This document shows positions 46,031 through 57,017 of a stretch of DNA of 64,000 nucleotides, in pieces. The number at the start of each line of letters is the position of its first letter. The stretch's first letter is position 1. The DNA comes from Strigamia acuminata (Eukaryota; Arthropoda; Chilopoda; Geophilomorpha; Linotaeniidae). A program made the translations under genes and the position numbers. The DNA is taken from assembly GCA_949358305.1 (NCBI GenBank), contig OX442314.1, forward strand, positions 25,041,060 to 25,105,059, in the 5' to 3' direction. Under the pieces are notes generated by a model that did no database searches, was not told where the DNA came from, and saw only the letters and a program-made list of their open reading frames with translations.

Positions 46031-47158
46031 TTATGCATTTGTGTCGCGCTCACAATATGAACAGCTACAACAAGAAGTTCCATTACATTCAGGGTTTACA
46101 AGGTGATAGCCATCATCGCATTTGAGCTCTTCACAATAACGTGCACATCTTGGACAAACTAGAGGTATTGCTAATGAGAGTATCAAAATCGAAATACAGA
46201 CAATTTGACAGAGAATCTGAAAATAAATAAATAAATAAACAATTTAACTACGACGGCGTGTACGTTTTATGTAGGTAATTGAGAGAACAGTATTGTCATG
46301 GTTTACTAATTACTGTACCCGTATTTTTTTTCCTGTGCGTTTAACTTTAAACTTTATTGGTTATGATATTAACTGTTTATCTCGAATTAACCTTACTTGT
46401 TAGTATACTCTGTCTGACCTTAATAATAGAGTAAACTCCAGCTTCATTACTCCTAACGGTGGAGTGTGTGAACCCACAAGCGAAAATAGTTCTCTTTTTG
46501 TTTGAATTTTTCCAATTTGATTAGTCCATCACTTTAAGTTTAGTGGTTTTGTGTATACTAACTAATAAAATGTTTTTTCTCTTCATGCAATTAATGTGTA
46601 GTCTGTTTTTACTCTAATTTGCTTGAGTTTACACTTTATTGGTTAATTTTTCCGGGAGGTAAACAACATTTGAACTGGTTGTTGCTTGTTTTGCCTGGAA
46701 TGATTCCAAAATGTCGTCAAATAACTCTGGTAGTTGTTGTGTTGTTACTAAAACCTGATGTATTGTTCTACTTTTCAGTATCACTACACCAGTGAAAAGG
46801 CCTCGACCATTGGGACTTTTCTCTATTCTAAAGGTCAGACAAAGTATAGTTCCCTCTAAATTTCCTCTTATTTGCACTATTTGGTCCTTCTAGTTTTCCA
46901 TAGATTCTATTAATGATTTTTTAATTGTTTAAAGCTACATCCTGTTTTTATGCTTAGTTGCTTACTTTTATTTGTAATTATTGATCCAATGGCGATTAAA
47001 TTCAAATTGATTGCGGGGCATATGCGACACGTAATCCCGCTTTGTATGTGTACCTGGCCAGACTTCAGTCCAGGCTCTCTCAATTTACATCATATCCGAG
47101 CGTCTTTCAAACGCTGGTTTGACCATAGAAACTGGTTCTTAAGAGTACGTACCTTCAT
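46031..47158 (-). CDS. Secreted Cys-rich peptide, array copy 10
   Basis: Exon 1 is 47153-47158 and exon 2 is 46031-46216, giving 63 residues. The intron of 936 nt is enlarged by the TATACTC element at 46404-46848. The signal peptide is ILCQIVCISILILSL. The mature part is VCPRCARYCEELKCDDGYHL, PECNGTSCCSCSYCERD. Same subclass as copies 7 and 13 but with about a dozen replacements, so it is diverging in the mature part while its signal peptide is conserved. Confidence 0.75.
46404..46848. mobile_element. TATACTC-ended inverted-repeat element, copy E, in the intron of array copy 10
   Basis: The left arm (TATACTCTGTCTGACCTTAA) and the reverse of the right arm (TATACTTTGTCTGACCTTTA) pair for about 38 bp. 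CACTGGTGTAGTGATACTG and a CCAATGGTCGAGG block lie at the inner right edge, as in copies A and B. Confidence 0.75.
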
Positions 47159-47938
47159 GTTGTTGTTTCAGGCAAATTTGTTGTAAAAGTGTGGTTTATT
47201 GCGGAAGTTTGCATTTCTGCTGCTTTGCATATACCATTTCGTCACACTGAGTTCTCATTCGCTGATTGGTCAAAATTGGAGACAAACTGTTTAGCGCTGT
47301 ATGGTGACGACTAAATGTACTAACAGAGTGTTTACTGGATTTTTTAATTTGTTGATTGCTTTTTCACTGAAAAGTTGGTTTTCTTTTGCCAAAAAGTATT
47401 TTTTGTTGCTAAAAATTTGCCGGTAGTTAAATTTTGTTGGTAAATTTTATTTTTGTTCTAAAGTGATTTTTTTTTAATGAAAACTGGTGTTTGATTTAAA
47501 AACTGGAACTGGACTCTGCCGGTTTTGGGTCTGAGAGCGAGCAATGTGTGAAACACAAGAGGTGATAATACAGCCTTGTCTTCAGTCATGCTTTCATGAT
47601 TAGGTGAAATATGAAATTATTCACAATTTTAATTGCCAGCGTACAGTGAGGATCTAGTTTTTTTGAACACGACAGATGGTTTTATTCAGTTTGTCTTGTG
47701 GTCAGTGTCTCGAGCCTTTTCCGTGAAGGTGACATCCGGGGCCAGAAACAACTCTTGGCATTTGGGAACTCTGTTGCTCGTGATCGGTAACGGTGAAATT
47801 ATTGTTTCTTCTTATTCTTTTATGTTGCAATTAATTATCAGGCGTAAGAACATTCAGAAACTTTTGATTTATTTTTATTATTTAATTTTTGAACAGAGTA
47901 ACTCAAAATTAGTTTGAGTTTAGTACAAGTCGTTCATC

Positions 47939-48512
47939 TTATGTGTTAATCTCACACTTTCCACATCCACAACATCCACTGCATGGTGGACATATTGGTT
48001 CCACAAGGTGATAGCCATCTTCGCACGAAACTTTCTTACACACTGGGCAAACATGTCAACCTAATGCCAATGAGAGTACTACAATCAAAGCGCAAATGAG
48101 TTGGAGAAGAATCTGAAAAGAAATACGGAGTATATAAATACATGTGTGCCAATTTAACTGGTTCTTATTTTAATTGTTTATTTTGAATTAAACTTAGTAA
48201 TTCTCTCTAAATTTCCTCTTATTTGCACTATTTGGTTCTTCTAGTTTTCCATACATTCTATTAAAGGTTTTTTAATTGTTTAAACTTATATCCTGATTTT
48301 TATGCTTAGAAGCTAATTTTTATGTGCAATTATTGATCCGATGGCGATTAAATTCAAATTGATTTCGGGGCATATGGGACACGTAATCCCGCTTTCTATG
48401 TTTATACATGGCCAGACTTCAGTCCAAGCTCTATCAATTTACATCATATCCGAGCGTCTTTCAAACGCCATTTTGACCATAGAAACTAGTTGATGAGAGA
48501 ACTTACTTTCAT
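47939..48512 (-). pseudogene. Array copy 11, nonsense mutation
   Basis: Exon 1 is 48507-48512 (ATGAAA with GTAAGT donor) and exon 2 is 47939-48112. The signal sequence runs into TGA right where the mature peptide should start, and a small deletion removes the third Cys region. The rest (CEDGYHLVEPICPPC, CCGC) is unchanged. Closest to copy 14. Confidence 0.8.
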
Positions 48513-48592
48513 TTTGTTGTTTCAGACAAACTCGCGTTGTATCAAGTGTGGTTTATTACGAAAGTTTTTAATTTCTGCTGATTTGCATATAC

Positions 48593-48805
48593 TGTTGGAA
48601 TTCAATGAGAGGAGATGGCATTGATTGTTGCTGATATCCTTCGTTTATTCAGCTCGCACGTTATTGCAACGATCTGCACGTCCCCGCAACGTCACCGGAA
48701 GTCACGTGATAGGTCAGTGGCACAGTCACACAACTCCCCCTGGCGGTGGGAGACCCTCATACGGGATTTCAAATACATTGGACCAGGTGACACAAAATAA
48801 CAACA
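48593..48805. mobile_element. Solo LTR, 213 bp
   Basis: It starts TGTTGGAATTC and ends AATAACAACA, inside a 5-bp duplication TATAC (48588-48592 and 48806-48810). The empty site is present in the paralogous segments (CATATACTATTTCGT). Unrelated in sequence to the BEL/Pao LTR. Confidence 0.8.
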
Positions 48806-49238
48806 TATACTATTTCGTTAGTCTGAGTTCTGATTTGCTGATTAGACAAAATGAAACACAAACTTTTTAGCGCTGTATGGTGACGGCTAAGTGAACTAAC
48901 AGCGTATTTACTCGTTAATTTTTTTGCGGATTTTTATTATTATTTATATTATTATGATTAGGTTGATTAATATAATTATTATTATTGCTATAAACTATAA
49001 ATCTCATTAATATACAATACAATAGATTTTGAGGATATAAAGATAATTGGCAAGATTTTTTATTGATAAAACAGAATATTTTGAATATACCAGTACATTA
49101 ATGTTTAGAAAAAATTTGAAACCGGCCCTAACATCGGTTTTAGGACTCAGACAGTAAATCTTGAAAACCAAATCCCTTTAGCTTTATTTATTTTCTGATC
49201 AGAATACTCAAATGTTTGGAGTATTTGTACGATATTTC

Positions 49239-49520
49239 TTAATCTACTACACGGCTTTATGGCTGACAAGTTTTGCATCCACAACATCCACAAGGATGAC
49301 ATGGTGGTCGACCCACAAGGTGATACCTGTGACACATGCAGGTGGCGGCCCACAATATAAGTCACACGTTACACTCACAGCAGCTGATCATGTTAATAAG
49401 AGCATCACATTAAAAAAATTGAAATAGAATCTACCGGTAAAAAAAATATAATTTTTGATTTTTGTGATTTAATAAATAGATAAATAATTATTTGGGAATT
49501 AGTGTCAATCATACCTTCAT
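49239..49520 (-). pseudogene. Array copy 12, frameshifted
   Basis: Exon 1 (49515-49520) and its donor are intact and exon 2 is 49239-49430. The signal sequence hits TAA after a small deletion. A second deletion follows the fourth Cys codon and a stop precedes the end. Subclass of copy 3. Confidence 0.8.
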
Positions 49521-49718
49521 TTTGCTTTCTTCCTACAAAATACAGTAATTGTATTAGGAGTTTGTTCGCGAATATTTATACTTTTTATTTTTACGATTTA
49601 ATAGTTTTCCTGTAATTAAATTGCTTTTTTTAAATTGGTATGCTTTGCTTGATACTTTTGTTATCCTCATTTTGTCACAATAGCGTAGTAGTTTTTTTTA
49701 ACAAACGAATGTCGCAGT

Positions 49719-50262
49719 GGGCAGGGTTCAGATTAGCGCAAATCAAATTTGCGCGACCCGTATTTGCGCGATTCAAATTTGCGCCGACCCAAATTTGCGC
49801 AAACCCAAATTTGCGCGTGGTCAAATTAGCTCGACGCATGCGCAGAACGTTTCGTCGCCGCCGCTGTTAGGCTGAGTCCGCCTCTCGTATTCCTAAGAAT
49901 GCCTAACAAGGGGGGGCTAGCGCCCCCCCTTGACCCCCCGCGAACCTAACCTTACCACTTTTTTTAAGCAATTCTCCTTCCATTGAGTATTGGTCGGAAA
50001 TTAAATAAAAGGCAACTAAATGAAGGGCGACGAATGAAGAAACCCCGCAAAGGGGGTTGAGGATATCCCAAGGCGCGCCCTGGCGGTCAGTCGTGACGTA
50101 TGTTGTGCAAATTTGGACCGGCGCAAATTTGGGTCGGCGCAAATTTGGGTCGGCGCAAATTTGGGTTGGCGCAAATTTGAATCGCGCAAATTTGGGCCGG
50201 CGCAAATTTGAGCCAAAATAAAGACGGCGCAAATTTGGGTCGCGCAAATTTGGTGCTGGCCG
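49719..50262. mobile_element. Element built from GCGCAAATTTGGGTC repeats, with 8-bp target-site duplication
   Basis: It is flanked by GTCGCAGT on both sides (49711-49718 and 50263-50270). About five units of GCGCAAATTTG-type sequence in one orientation lie at the left and about ten in the opposite orientation at the right, around a unique GC-rich core with the hairpin GGGGGGCTAGCGCCCCCC near 49912-49929. The 8-bp duplication suggests hAT. The short frames in it are repeat translations. Confidence 0.75.
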
Positions 50263-50830
50263 GTCGCAGTAACCTTGAATTTTATATTTATTTTATTTAC
50301 TAATGACACGTGTTTGTAGGGCTTATATTCGATAATTGCGGCGGAATGCTTTACAACAGCGCTTCCAAGTAGATTTTCTGTGGTTATTACAGTTATCGGT
50401 CCAATCGCAAAGTTTGGTCCTCACAAAGCTGTTCCATGGCTTAGTAGTGAGGAGTCATGACCATGCAAAGTGTCAAAAATAGAACAAATACATTCTAAAA
50501 AATACACTGTATAAAAAATTGACTTTTAATACTTTTTTAAAAAAAAAACTGGATGTTCAATTTTCCTCATTTCCTCATCATGGCATAAAATTAACTTTAA
50601 ATGGACGGATTTGTGAATAGCATGACTCAAATGTTTGTTGTGTACACAATATTTTATTTTTATTTTTTTAAAATTAAAATTTTATTATTAACTGCTAGAT
50701 ATACGTGCACAATGTGTATTGAATGCAAGAACAGTAAAAACTAAAACAAAATTAAGTAACTTTAGCTTTATTCTCAATATTCATTTTGTGAACAGAATAA
50801 CTCAATGTGAAGTTCAGAGTTTGATACAAT

Positions 50831-51020
50831 TTATTGAGTTTTGTCGATTTCACAATGTGAACAGGGACAACAAGGTTCTCCATGACATGGTTGTTGTACA
50901 AGGTGATAACCATCATCGCACTGGGGGTCCTCACATATAAATAAACAGTTTGGACAAACTAGAGGTATTGCTAATGAGAGTATCAACATCAAAATACAGA
51001 CTATTTGACAGAGAATCTGA

Positions 51021-51054
<34 letters not shown>

Positions 51055-51258
51055 ACTACGAAAGCGTGTACGGTTTACGTATGTAATTGAGAGAACAGTA
51101 TTGTCATGGTTTACTAATTACCCGTATTCCTTTTCCTGTGTGTTTAACTTTAAGTTTAATTGGTTTTGATATTCAGTCCAGGCTCTCTCAATTTACATCA
51201 TATCCATTAAACGCCATTTTGACCATAGAAACTGGTTTATGGAGGTGCGTACCTTCAT
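50831..51258 (-). CDS. Secreted Cys-rich peptide, array copy 13
   Basis: Exon 1 is 51253-51258 and exon 2 is 50831-51016, giving 63 residues. The signal peptide is identical to copy 7. The mature part is VCPNCLFICEDPQCDDGYHL, QPCHGEPCCPCSHCEIDKTQ, differing from copy 7 at only five or six residues. The intron (236 nt) has no inserted element and shows the original arrangement of this subclass. It includes an ATAA microsatellite. Confidence 0.83.
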
Positions 51259-51430
51259 TTTGTTGTTTCAGGCAAATTTGTTGTAAAAAGTGTGGTTTAT
51301 TGCCGAAGTTTGCATTTATGTTGCTTTGCATGTACTATTTCGTCACACTGAGTTCTCATTCGCTGATTGGTCAAAATTGGACACAAACTGTTTAGCGCTG
51401 TATGGTGACGGCTAAATGTACTAACAGAGT

Positions 51431-51619
51431 TGTGACTCTGCTGGCCCCCACCTCACCCCGGCGCCACCATCGTCTGCGCACTTGACCCTTGACTCCTTGC
51501 CCGTGGTCCACTCGGGAAACCCCTTTGACCCATTTCTCTATTCCTTTGTTTGAATAAAAGTGTGGCATTCAATCGAACGCCGTCAAACCAAACGCTTCGT
51601 CTCGTTCTTTTGTCTCACA
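51431..51619 (+). mobile_element. Solo LTR, 189 bp
   Basis: TGTGACTCTGCTGG...TTGTCTCACA is flanked by a 5-bp duplication AGAGT (51426-51430 and 51620-51624). A polyadenylation signal (GAATAAAAG) lies at about 51553-51561, which sets the plus orientation. The empty site is visible at 47321-47335. Confidence 0.82.
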
Positions 51620-51724
51620 AGAGTGTTTACTGGATTTTTTTAATTTGTTGATTGCTTTTTCACTGAAAAGTTGGTTTTCTTTTGCTACCAATTATTTTTT
51701 GTTGCTAAACGTTTGCCAGCAGTT

Positions 51725-52560
51725 ATTAGACTTCTAAACTCTATGTTTAGAAAGTCTAATGAAACGGTTCTGTCCGTCCGTCCGTCCGTCCGTCCGTCTT
51801 CAACGTCCGGTCACGTGACCTGAATGTAATGTTTCTACTTCCGGTACTTCTGGTTTGTGCAATATCCCAAAAAAATGAATTAAAAAATTAATCAGACGAT
51901 TGGAAAGTAGACTTTTCTGGTGCAGTTTTTGGTCTACTTTCCAATTATAATGATAAAATTGGCATTAAATATAGTTGGAAGGGAGAAAATGCTAAATTAC
52001 GGCGAAATGTAATGGAAAACAGCGCCACCTGGCGGATCCCGTAAGCTATAATGGAAGCAGAAATGTTCGTCGCGAACCAAAAAATGCTGATTTCTATCTC
52101 GAAATGAGATTTGTAAATTTTGAAACCAGTCTCATTCGACTGGAAATCGAAATCTGCACCTGCCTGTATATTTTATTTTTCAATTTGATCAAGAAAAAGT
52201 ACCGTTACGATCCACGAAAGTCGGTGACCGCATGGCAAATTTGGTGGGAAATTTGAAAAAGACTGATTTTTAAAACTGAACAATTTGAATGATTAAATAA
52301 GGTTTCCTACGTGAAATTTAGCGCTGAAAACGATGGCGTCGTTACTTTTTGGATGAAATATAGTTATAAAGGCGAGAAAAGCAAATTACGGCGAAATTTA
52401 AGTAAACCGGAGCGCCACCTGGCGGAAGCCGTGACCGAAACGTAATGTAATGTAATGAAAAGAAAATTGGACAAATGGGTGGGAAATTTGAAAAAAAACA
52501 ATATTTTAAAAAACTAACCGAAGTAATCGTTTAATTAGGGGCAGGGTTTAGAAGTCTAAT
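51725..52560. mobile_element. TIR element with ATTAGACTTCTAAACYCT ends
   Basis: The inverted ends match for about 16 bp. Inside are a (GTCC)n tract at about 51773-51798 and two diverged direct copies of a block containing GCGCCACCTGGCGGA (about 52021 and 52409). It interrupts the upstream segment that is continuous near 47400-47460. No coding frame. Confidence 0.65.
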
Positions 52561-52878
52561 GTGTAATGCTTCCCTGCATTACAAATCCCTGCTTGTATTT
52601 TGTTGTATATATTTCATAATAAAGTGAAATATGAGACAGATGTTTTTATTCAGTTTGTCTTGTGGTCAGTGTCTCAAGCCTTTTCCGTGAAGGTGACTTC
52701 CAGAACCAGAAACAACTCTTGGTAACGGCCATATTATTGTTTCTTCTCATTCTTTTATCTTCAGTTTGTCACAATTAATTATCAGACGTAAAAACATAGA
52801 TTCAGAAACTTTTGATTTATTTTCATTCTTCATTTTGTGAACAGATTAACTCAAAATTAGTTCTGAGTTTAGTACAAG

Positions 52879-53140
52879 TCATTCATCTTGTGTGTTAATC
52901 TTACACTTTGCACACCCACAACATCCACTGCATGGTGGACATATTGGTTCCACAAGGTGATAGCCATCTTCGCACGAAACATTCGGACATTCATAACGAC
53001 ACACTGGGCAATCACGTTCAGCGGATGCTAATGAGAGTACCAAAATCAAAACGCAAATAATTTGAAAAAGAATCTGAAAATAAATACGGAGTATATAAAT
53101 ACATGTGTGCCAGGCTTTCGGCCAAACAGCATACCTTCAT
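52879..53140 (-). CDS. Secreted Cys-rich peptide, array copy 14
   Basis: Exon 1 is 53135-53140 and exon 2 is 52879-53073, giving 66 residues. The signal peptide is ILFQIICVLILVLSLASA. The mature part is DCPVCRYECPNVSCEDGYHL, ICPPC, CCGCAKC, ending KINTQDE. Compared with copies 19 and 21, the usual stop after INT has become a Gln codon (TGA to CAA), adding three residues. Confidence 0.85.
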
Positions 53141-53732
53141 TGTGTAGTTTTACGCAAATTAGTTGTCAGTTATCACTTGTTGTATAACTTTGCAATTTCT
53201 GTTGTTTTTCCTTGTTTCTCTGGCTTTTATGCTGCAAATCTTATTAAGAATCTACGAAATTTTATTTCCTCCATTCGTCACGCTGTGTTCTGATTGGACA
53301 AAACGAGTTAACGAAGTCTGTTGGTAGGCAAGTGTAACAGGTGATTATTTTACCTCAAACGTGCTTTTTAGAGCATAAAATGCTTTGACAGCAGGAAAGA
53401 TGCATTTTTATGAGAAATAAATTTATTTTAGTTAAAAAAATATATTTTTATGCAAAAACTTGCATGCATTTTCATGTGAAATGTTTATTGGACGAAAACA
53501 TGTATTTTTATGTGAAAAATGCATTCTGTACTGGTCTACTGGATTTAGGGGTCCCTGCTTCAATCGGAATCAAGAGTCAGCCCTGGTTTTTATTTTATGT
53601 CTCACAGGTCAAAGTCTGCAATTTGTAAACGTAAGAAGAGTAAATAGGAGTACAAAAAACGTCATATAACTTTAACTTTATTTTCTGATATTCAAACATT
53701 CGGAGTACAATACAATATTTCTTAAGCTAATA

Positions 53733-53990
53733 TTAAGGTAATATCGGCTGACAAGTTGCACATCCACAACATCTACAAGGAAGACAAGTTGGTTCCACGA
53801 GGCGATACCCATCCTTACACGGTTCTAGTGGTCTACACTCATACATACATCTTGCACAAATAGTAGGAACAGATGATGTAAACGAGATCACCGCGCACGA
53901 GATAAACAAGATTTGAAAAAGAACCTAAGAATAAGATTAAAAAACAAATTAAATCAGAAATATCACTGAGGAAAACTTTTCATACCTTCA
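53733..53990 (-). CDS. Secreted Cys-rich peptide, array copy 15
   Basis: Exon 1 is 53985-53990 and exon 2 is 53733-53924, giving 65 residues. The signal peptide is VLFQILFISCAVISF. The mature part is ICARCMYECRPLEPCKDGYR, TCLPC, CCGCATCQPILP. It defines a subclass with a hydrophobic QPILP end shared by copy 16 and the remnant copy 23. A TATATAAA box (minus, 54038-54045) lies about 48 bp upstream. Confidence 0.82.
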
Positions 53991-53999
53991 TTTTGCTCT

Positions 54000-56401
54000 T
54001 TCTACAAACGACAAACGAATTTGTTCGTAGAAATCTGTTTATATAGTACATTTTTACTGCTGTAATTGTTTTCCTGTAATTAACTTTTCAAAAATTGGTG
54101 TGTTTGATGCATTTTTCTATCCTGTTCTTTATCCTCATTTTGACACAATTATTACAACGTAAAAACATAAAGTATAACTTTTGCTTTATTTTCATTGAAC
54201 GGTTTGAGAACGATATATTCCCCCATGACGGGTTTCGGTATCCGTATTTGCTTTAACCTTTTCACTGTCAAATTCGTAAATATAAGTTTTGCCTGTGCAT
54301 GCAAAACATAGTCGTCACTGAAAGGGTTAAGATGACTGAGTCTCAGCGGGTTGTGAGAAACAATTACACATTGGAGGTACTAGTTTGATTTAGCAGCTAG
54401 TTTCACAAACAATATTTGAGGACCTGTTCTGTTGGGTGTTTTTTATTGTTCTGGTTCTCTTTACACCTAGGAGGTACTTGTACAAGAGGGTAGGGTGACT
54501 GCTTTAACATCAAGATTAGGGCATTTAATTCGGGGATCTTGGGAATCCCGACCAGGCTGGAGTTGGCACCACACTCACATTCGCCCCAATTACAAATACA
54601 ACAAATCCCAATATTTTTTTTTATCACAGAATTCAATGGTTTTTACACTAAAAGAAAGGACATTCTTCTTTATAAACCATGAAAAGCACAAATCTCGACT
54701 CCTCATAGTTTTTGTTAAGTTTAAGGTAAAAGTCTCGAATCCGATTTGGTTGCTCACAAACACACACGTTTATTCTTTAGGCCAAAATCATACATTCTGC
54801 GAATCGTACACATATCGTCATAGTAACGCCCGAAACAATTAGTAGCTATTTACATATCTCGTAGCATTATTACGCTTAATTGGAAATACATAACAGTTTT
54901 CAAATGGCAGGAAGTTAAATTTTACGCAACAAAAACTTCTCCAAATCTGGCTGGATCAATCGGATCAATCATCGGGCTACACCGATCAGACCGATCATAA
55001 GCTAGAACGATCATAACCTAGAACGATCATAACCTAGAACGATTAGACTGATCATTAGGCTGGAACGATCAGAGTAATCATCGTTTGCCAGTGTAGGAAT
55101 TTACCTATCAGCGTGTTTCTCAAAAGTGTGATTCATTTAGCTAAAAGGTATTTTTTGTTGCTAAAGCTTTGCTGGAACTTGTAATTTGCTGCTGAATCCG
55201 GGCTCAGCTATTGTCTTTGCAAGACATCAAACCAGATCGGATTTGTTGGTCTCAGCAATCTGTAAATGTGGAGATATTGTTTTATGGTGTATGACCTTTT
55301 ATTCAGTTTATTTAGTAGTCAGTGTCCTACAGTATCATTACTCTTAGCGGCGCCGCGCTAGGCCATACCCGTTAAATGGGTTGGCGCGGCAGCCGCGATA
55401 CGCCATATCACGAATATGAAGAAGCGCGGCCGTTTTGTCTGCCCCCTACCACTGCGACCCCCACTTTCCTGTCAACAAGCTGTCAATCGCCATCACTTTC
55501 GACACCCCAACTCAAAGACGTTTTCAGGGATTAAAGTCCTGTTTGAAACGTGTTTCTAATCCCACAAACCCAATATGGCGTCTCCCCAAGGATACGTTGG
55601 GCTGCGGGTCTCCCCACACTGGCCACCATCATTCCTAGCATTCATCATCAGCAGATAAAAGATGGTCGATTAAGACGAGGGCTACATTACCAGACTTAAG
55701 TTGGTCGAGTCCACGTTGGGAGATTCCTCTCAGCACCGCGTCACGTCATACAAACGTGCCGCGCCAGATCATCAAAACCTGACTTGGTTTATGCAATGCC
55801 GCGCCAACCCATACCATGGGTATCAACAATAGCGGCGCCGCGATTGTTGATACTATGGATTTACGGCAAGATGACTTGGGTCGGATTTGAATGCCGCGCC
55901 AACTAATACCGCGCGGAGTACTCGTCACCCTTGTGGCCCTATCTGGACCGGTTGTCCAACCCAAGTTATTCTCGTTTTTAATCCACTCTTGCCCTATTCT
56001 GCTTGCATCTTACCTATTGTGACTTCCGGAATCAGCATCTCCTCGCACTTATTGGGCCATTTGGGAACTGTTGCCTGTGATTGAAAACTGGTCACATATT
56101 CACACATTAGTTGTCATCTAATGTAAAGTTTTTGCTGTGTTTTATTTTATTTTATTTTTTTGGGGAGAATGTTTATTGGACAAAAACATTAATTTTTATG
56201 TGAAAAATGCATTTTATACTGGATCAAGGCTCCCCGCCTTAATCCGGGTTTGAGACAGCCCAGGTTATTATTTTAGGTGTCAGTACTAGTAATTTGTAAT
56301 GTAAGATAAGAAGAGTAAATACGAGTACAAGAACATCGTGTAACTTTCACTTTATTTTTTGATCCGAATACTCAAATAGTTGGAGTACGATACAATATTT
56401 C
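54000..56401. other. Repeat-filled gap in the array
   Basis: 54200-54400 recurs almost unchanged at 60850-61040 (CACTGTCAAA...AAAGGGTTAA, GACTGAGTCTCAGCGGGTTG). 54500-54650 recurs at 62990-63145. 54955-55080 is a short tandem repeat of CTAGAACGATCATAAC units. 55340-55920 is GC-rich with GCCGCGCCAACCCATACC in both orientations, which looks like an inverted-repeat transposon. No gene is supported. Confidence 0.5.
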
Positions 56402-56593
56402 TTAAGGTAATATCGGCTGACAAGTTGCACATGCACAACATCCACAAGGAGGACAAGTGTGGTGCACAAGTGTATACCCATCTGGACACGAATCTGGTGG
56501 TTTACAAGCTATCGCACACCTAACGCACTCAATAGGAAAAGTTGATGTTAATGAGAGCATCGCACACGAGATAAACAAAATTAGAAAAAGAAC
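56402..56593 (-). CDS. Secreted Cys-rich peptide, array copy 16 (exon 2 only)
   Basis: Exon 2 is open and intact for 63 residues: signal VLFLILFISCAMLSL, mature ECVRCAIACKPPDSCPDGYT, TCPPC, CCACATCQPILP. The acceptor (CTTAG) is normal. No ATGAAG exon is found before a dispersed repeat (56663-56935) begins. The next exon 1 upstream is at 57358-57363, already followed by copy 17. Either this copy has lost its start or it is spliced from the copy 17 first exon. Confidence 0.6.
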   Translation of the reverse strand, partial: VLFLILFISCAMLSLTSTFPIECVRCAIACKPPDSCPDGYTLVHHTCPPCGCCACATCQPILP

Positions 56594-56662
56594 CTAAGAA
56601 CAAACAAACAAATAAAAGTAAAATGATTAAAGGACAAATTAAATCGCAATTATCATTCACAT

Positions 56663-56935
56663 TATTTCAGATTATTTAGCAGTGTTAAGCTTAATATACG
56701 GCCTAATGGTGGTAAAATAGAGTAAATATACAATAATAAACTCATTAACAAAAGTGATTGTTAGCATTGTACCAAAATATCGTTGCTTTATTGCTTTGTG
56801 TGCAAGAAGCTTAACAATCGTCATGTTAAATGTGTGCGCAAAATGTAATACGTAGTTTGAATTTGGTATCAAGATACCAGGCCCACTCCGCAGTGTTGGT
56901 GGATTTGGTGGTATCAGCATTATTAATGCTTTATT
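56663..56935. repeat. Dispersed repeat, also at 58030-58310 and 62870-63010
   Basis: The block TTATTTAGCAGTGTTAAGCT...AACTCATTAACAAAAGTGAT... and the AAGCTTGACAATCG, TGTGCGCAAAATGT and GGTATCAAGATACC motifs recur in the same order at 58030-58310. The block from AAGCTTGACAATCG on recurs at 62929-63010. In inverse it recurs within 20387-20649. A long minus-strand frame reads through it by chance. Confidence 0.7.
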
Positions 56936-57017
56936 TTCAATAAACTATTATTATTATTATACGAAATTCCTTTATTAAAAAACTGAAAATGTCAAAGGAA
57001 ATAACGAAAAAGAAAAA

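Noticed and set aside
49719-50262. CRISPR-like array of short repeats
   Set aside because: Units are contiguous or irregularly spaced, occur in both orientations, lack unique spacers of even length, and the genome is eukaryotic.
49903-50309. Open frames with repeated CADPNLRR-type residues
   Set aside because: They are direct translations of the GCGCAAATTTGGGTC repeat units.
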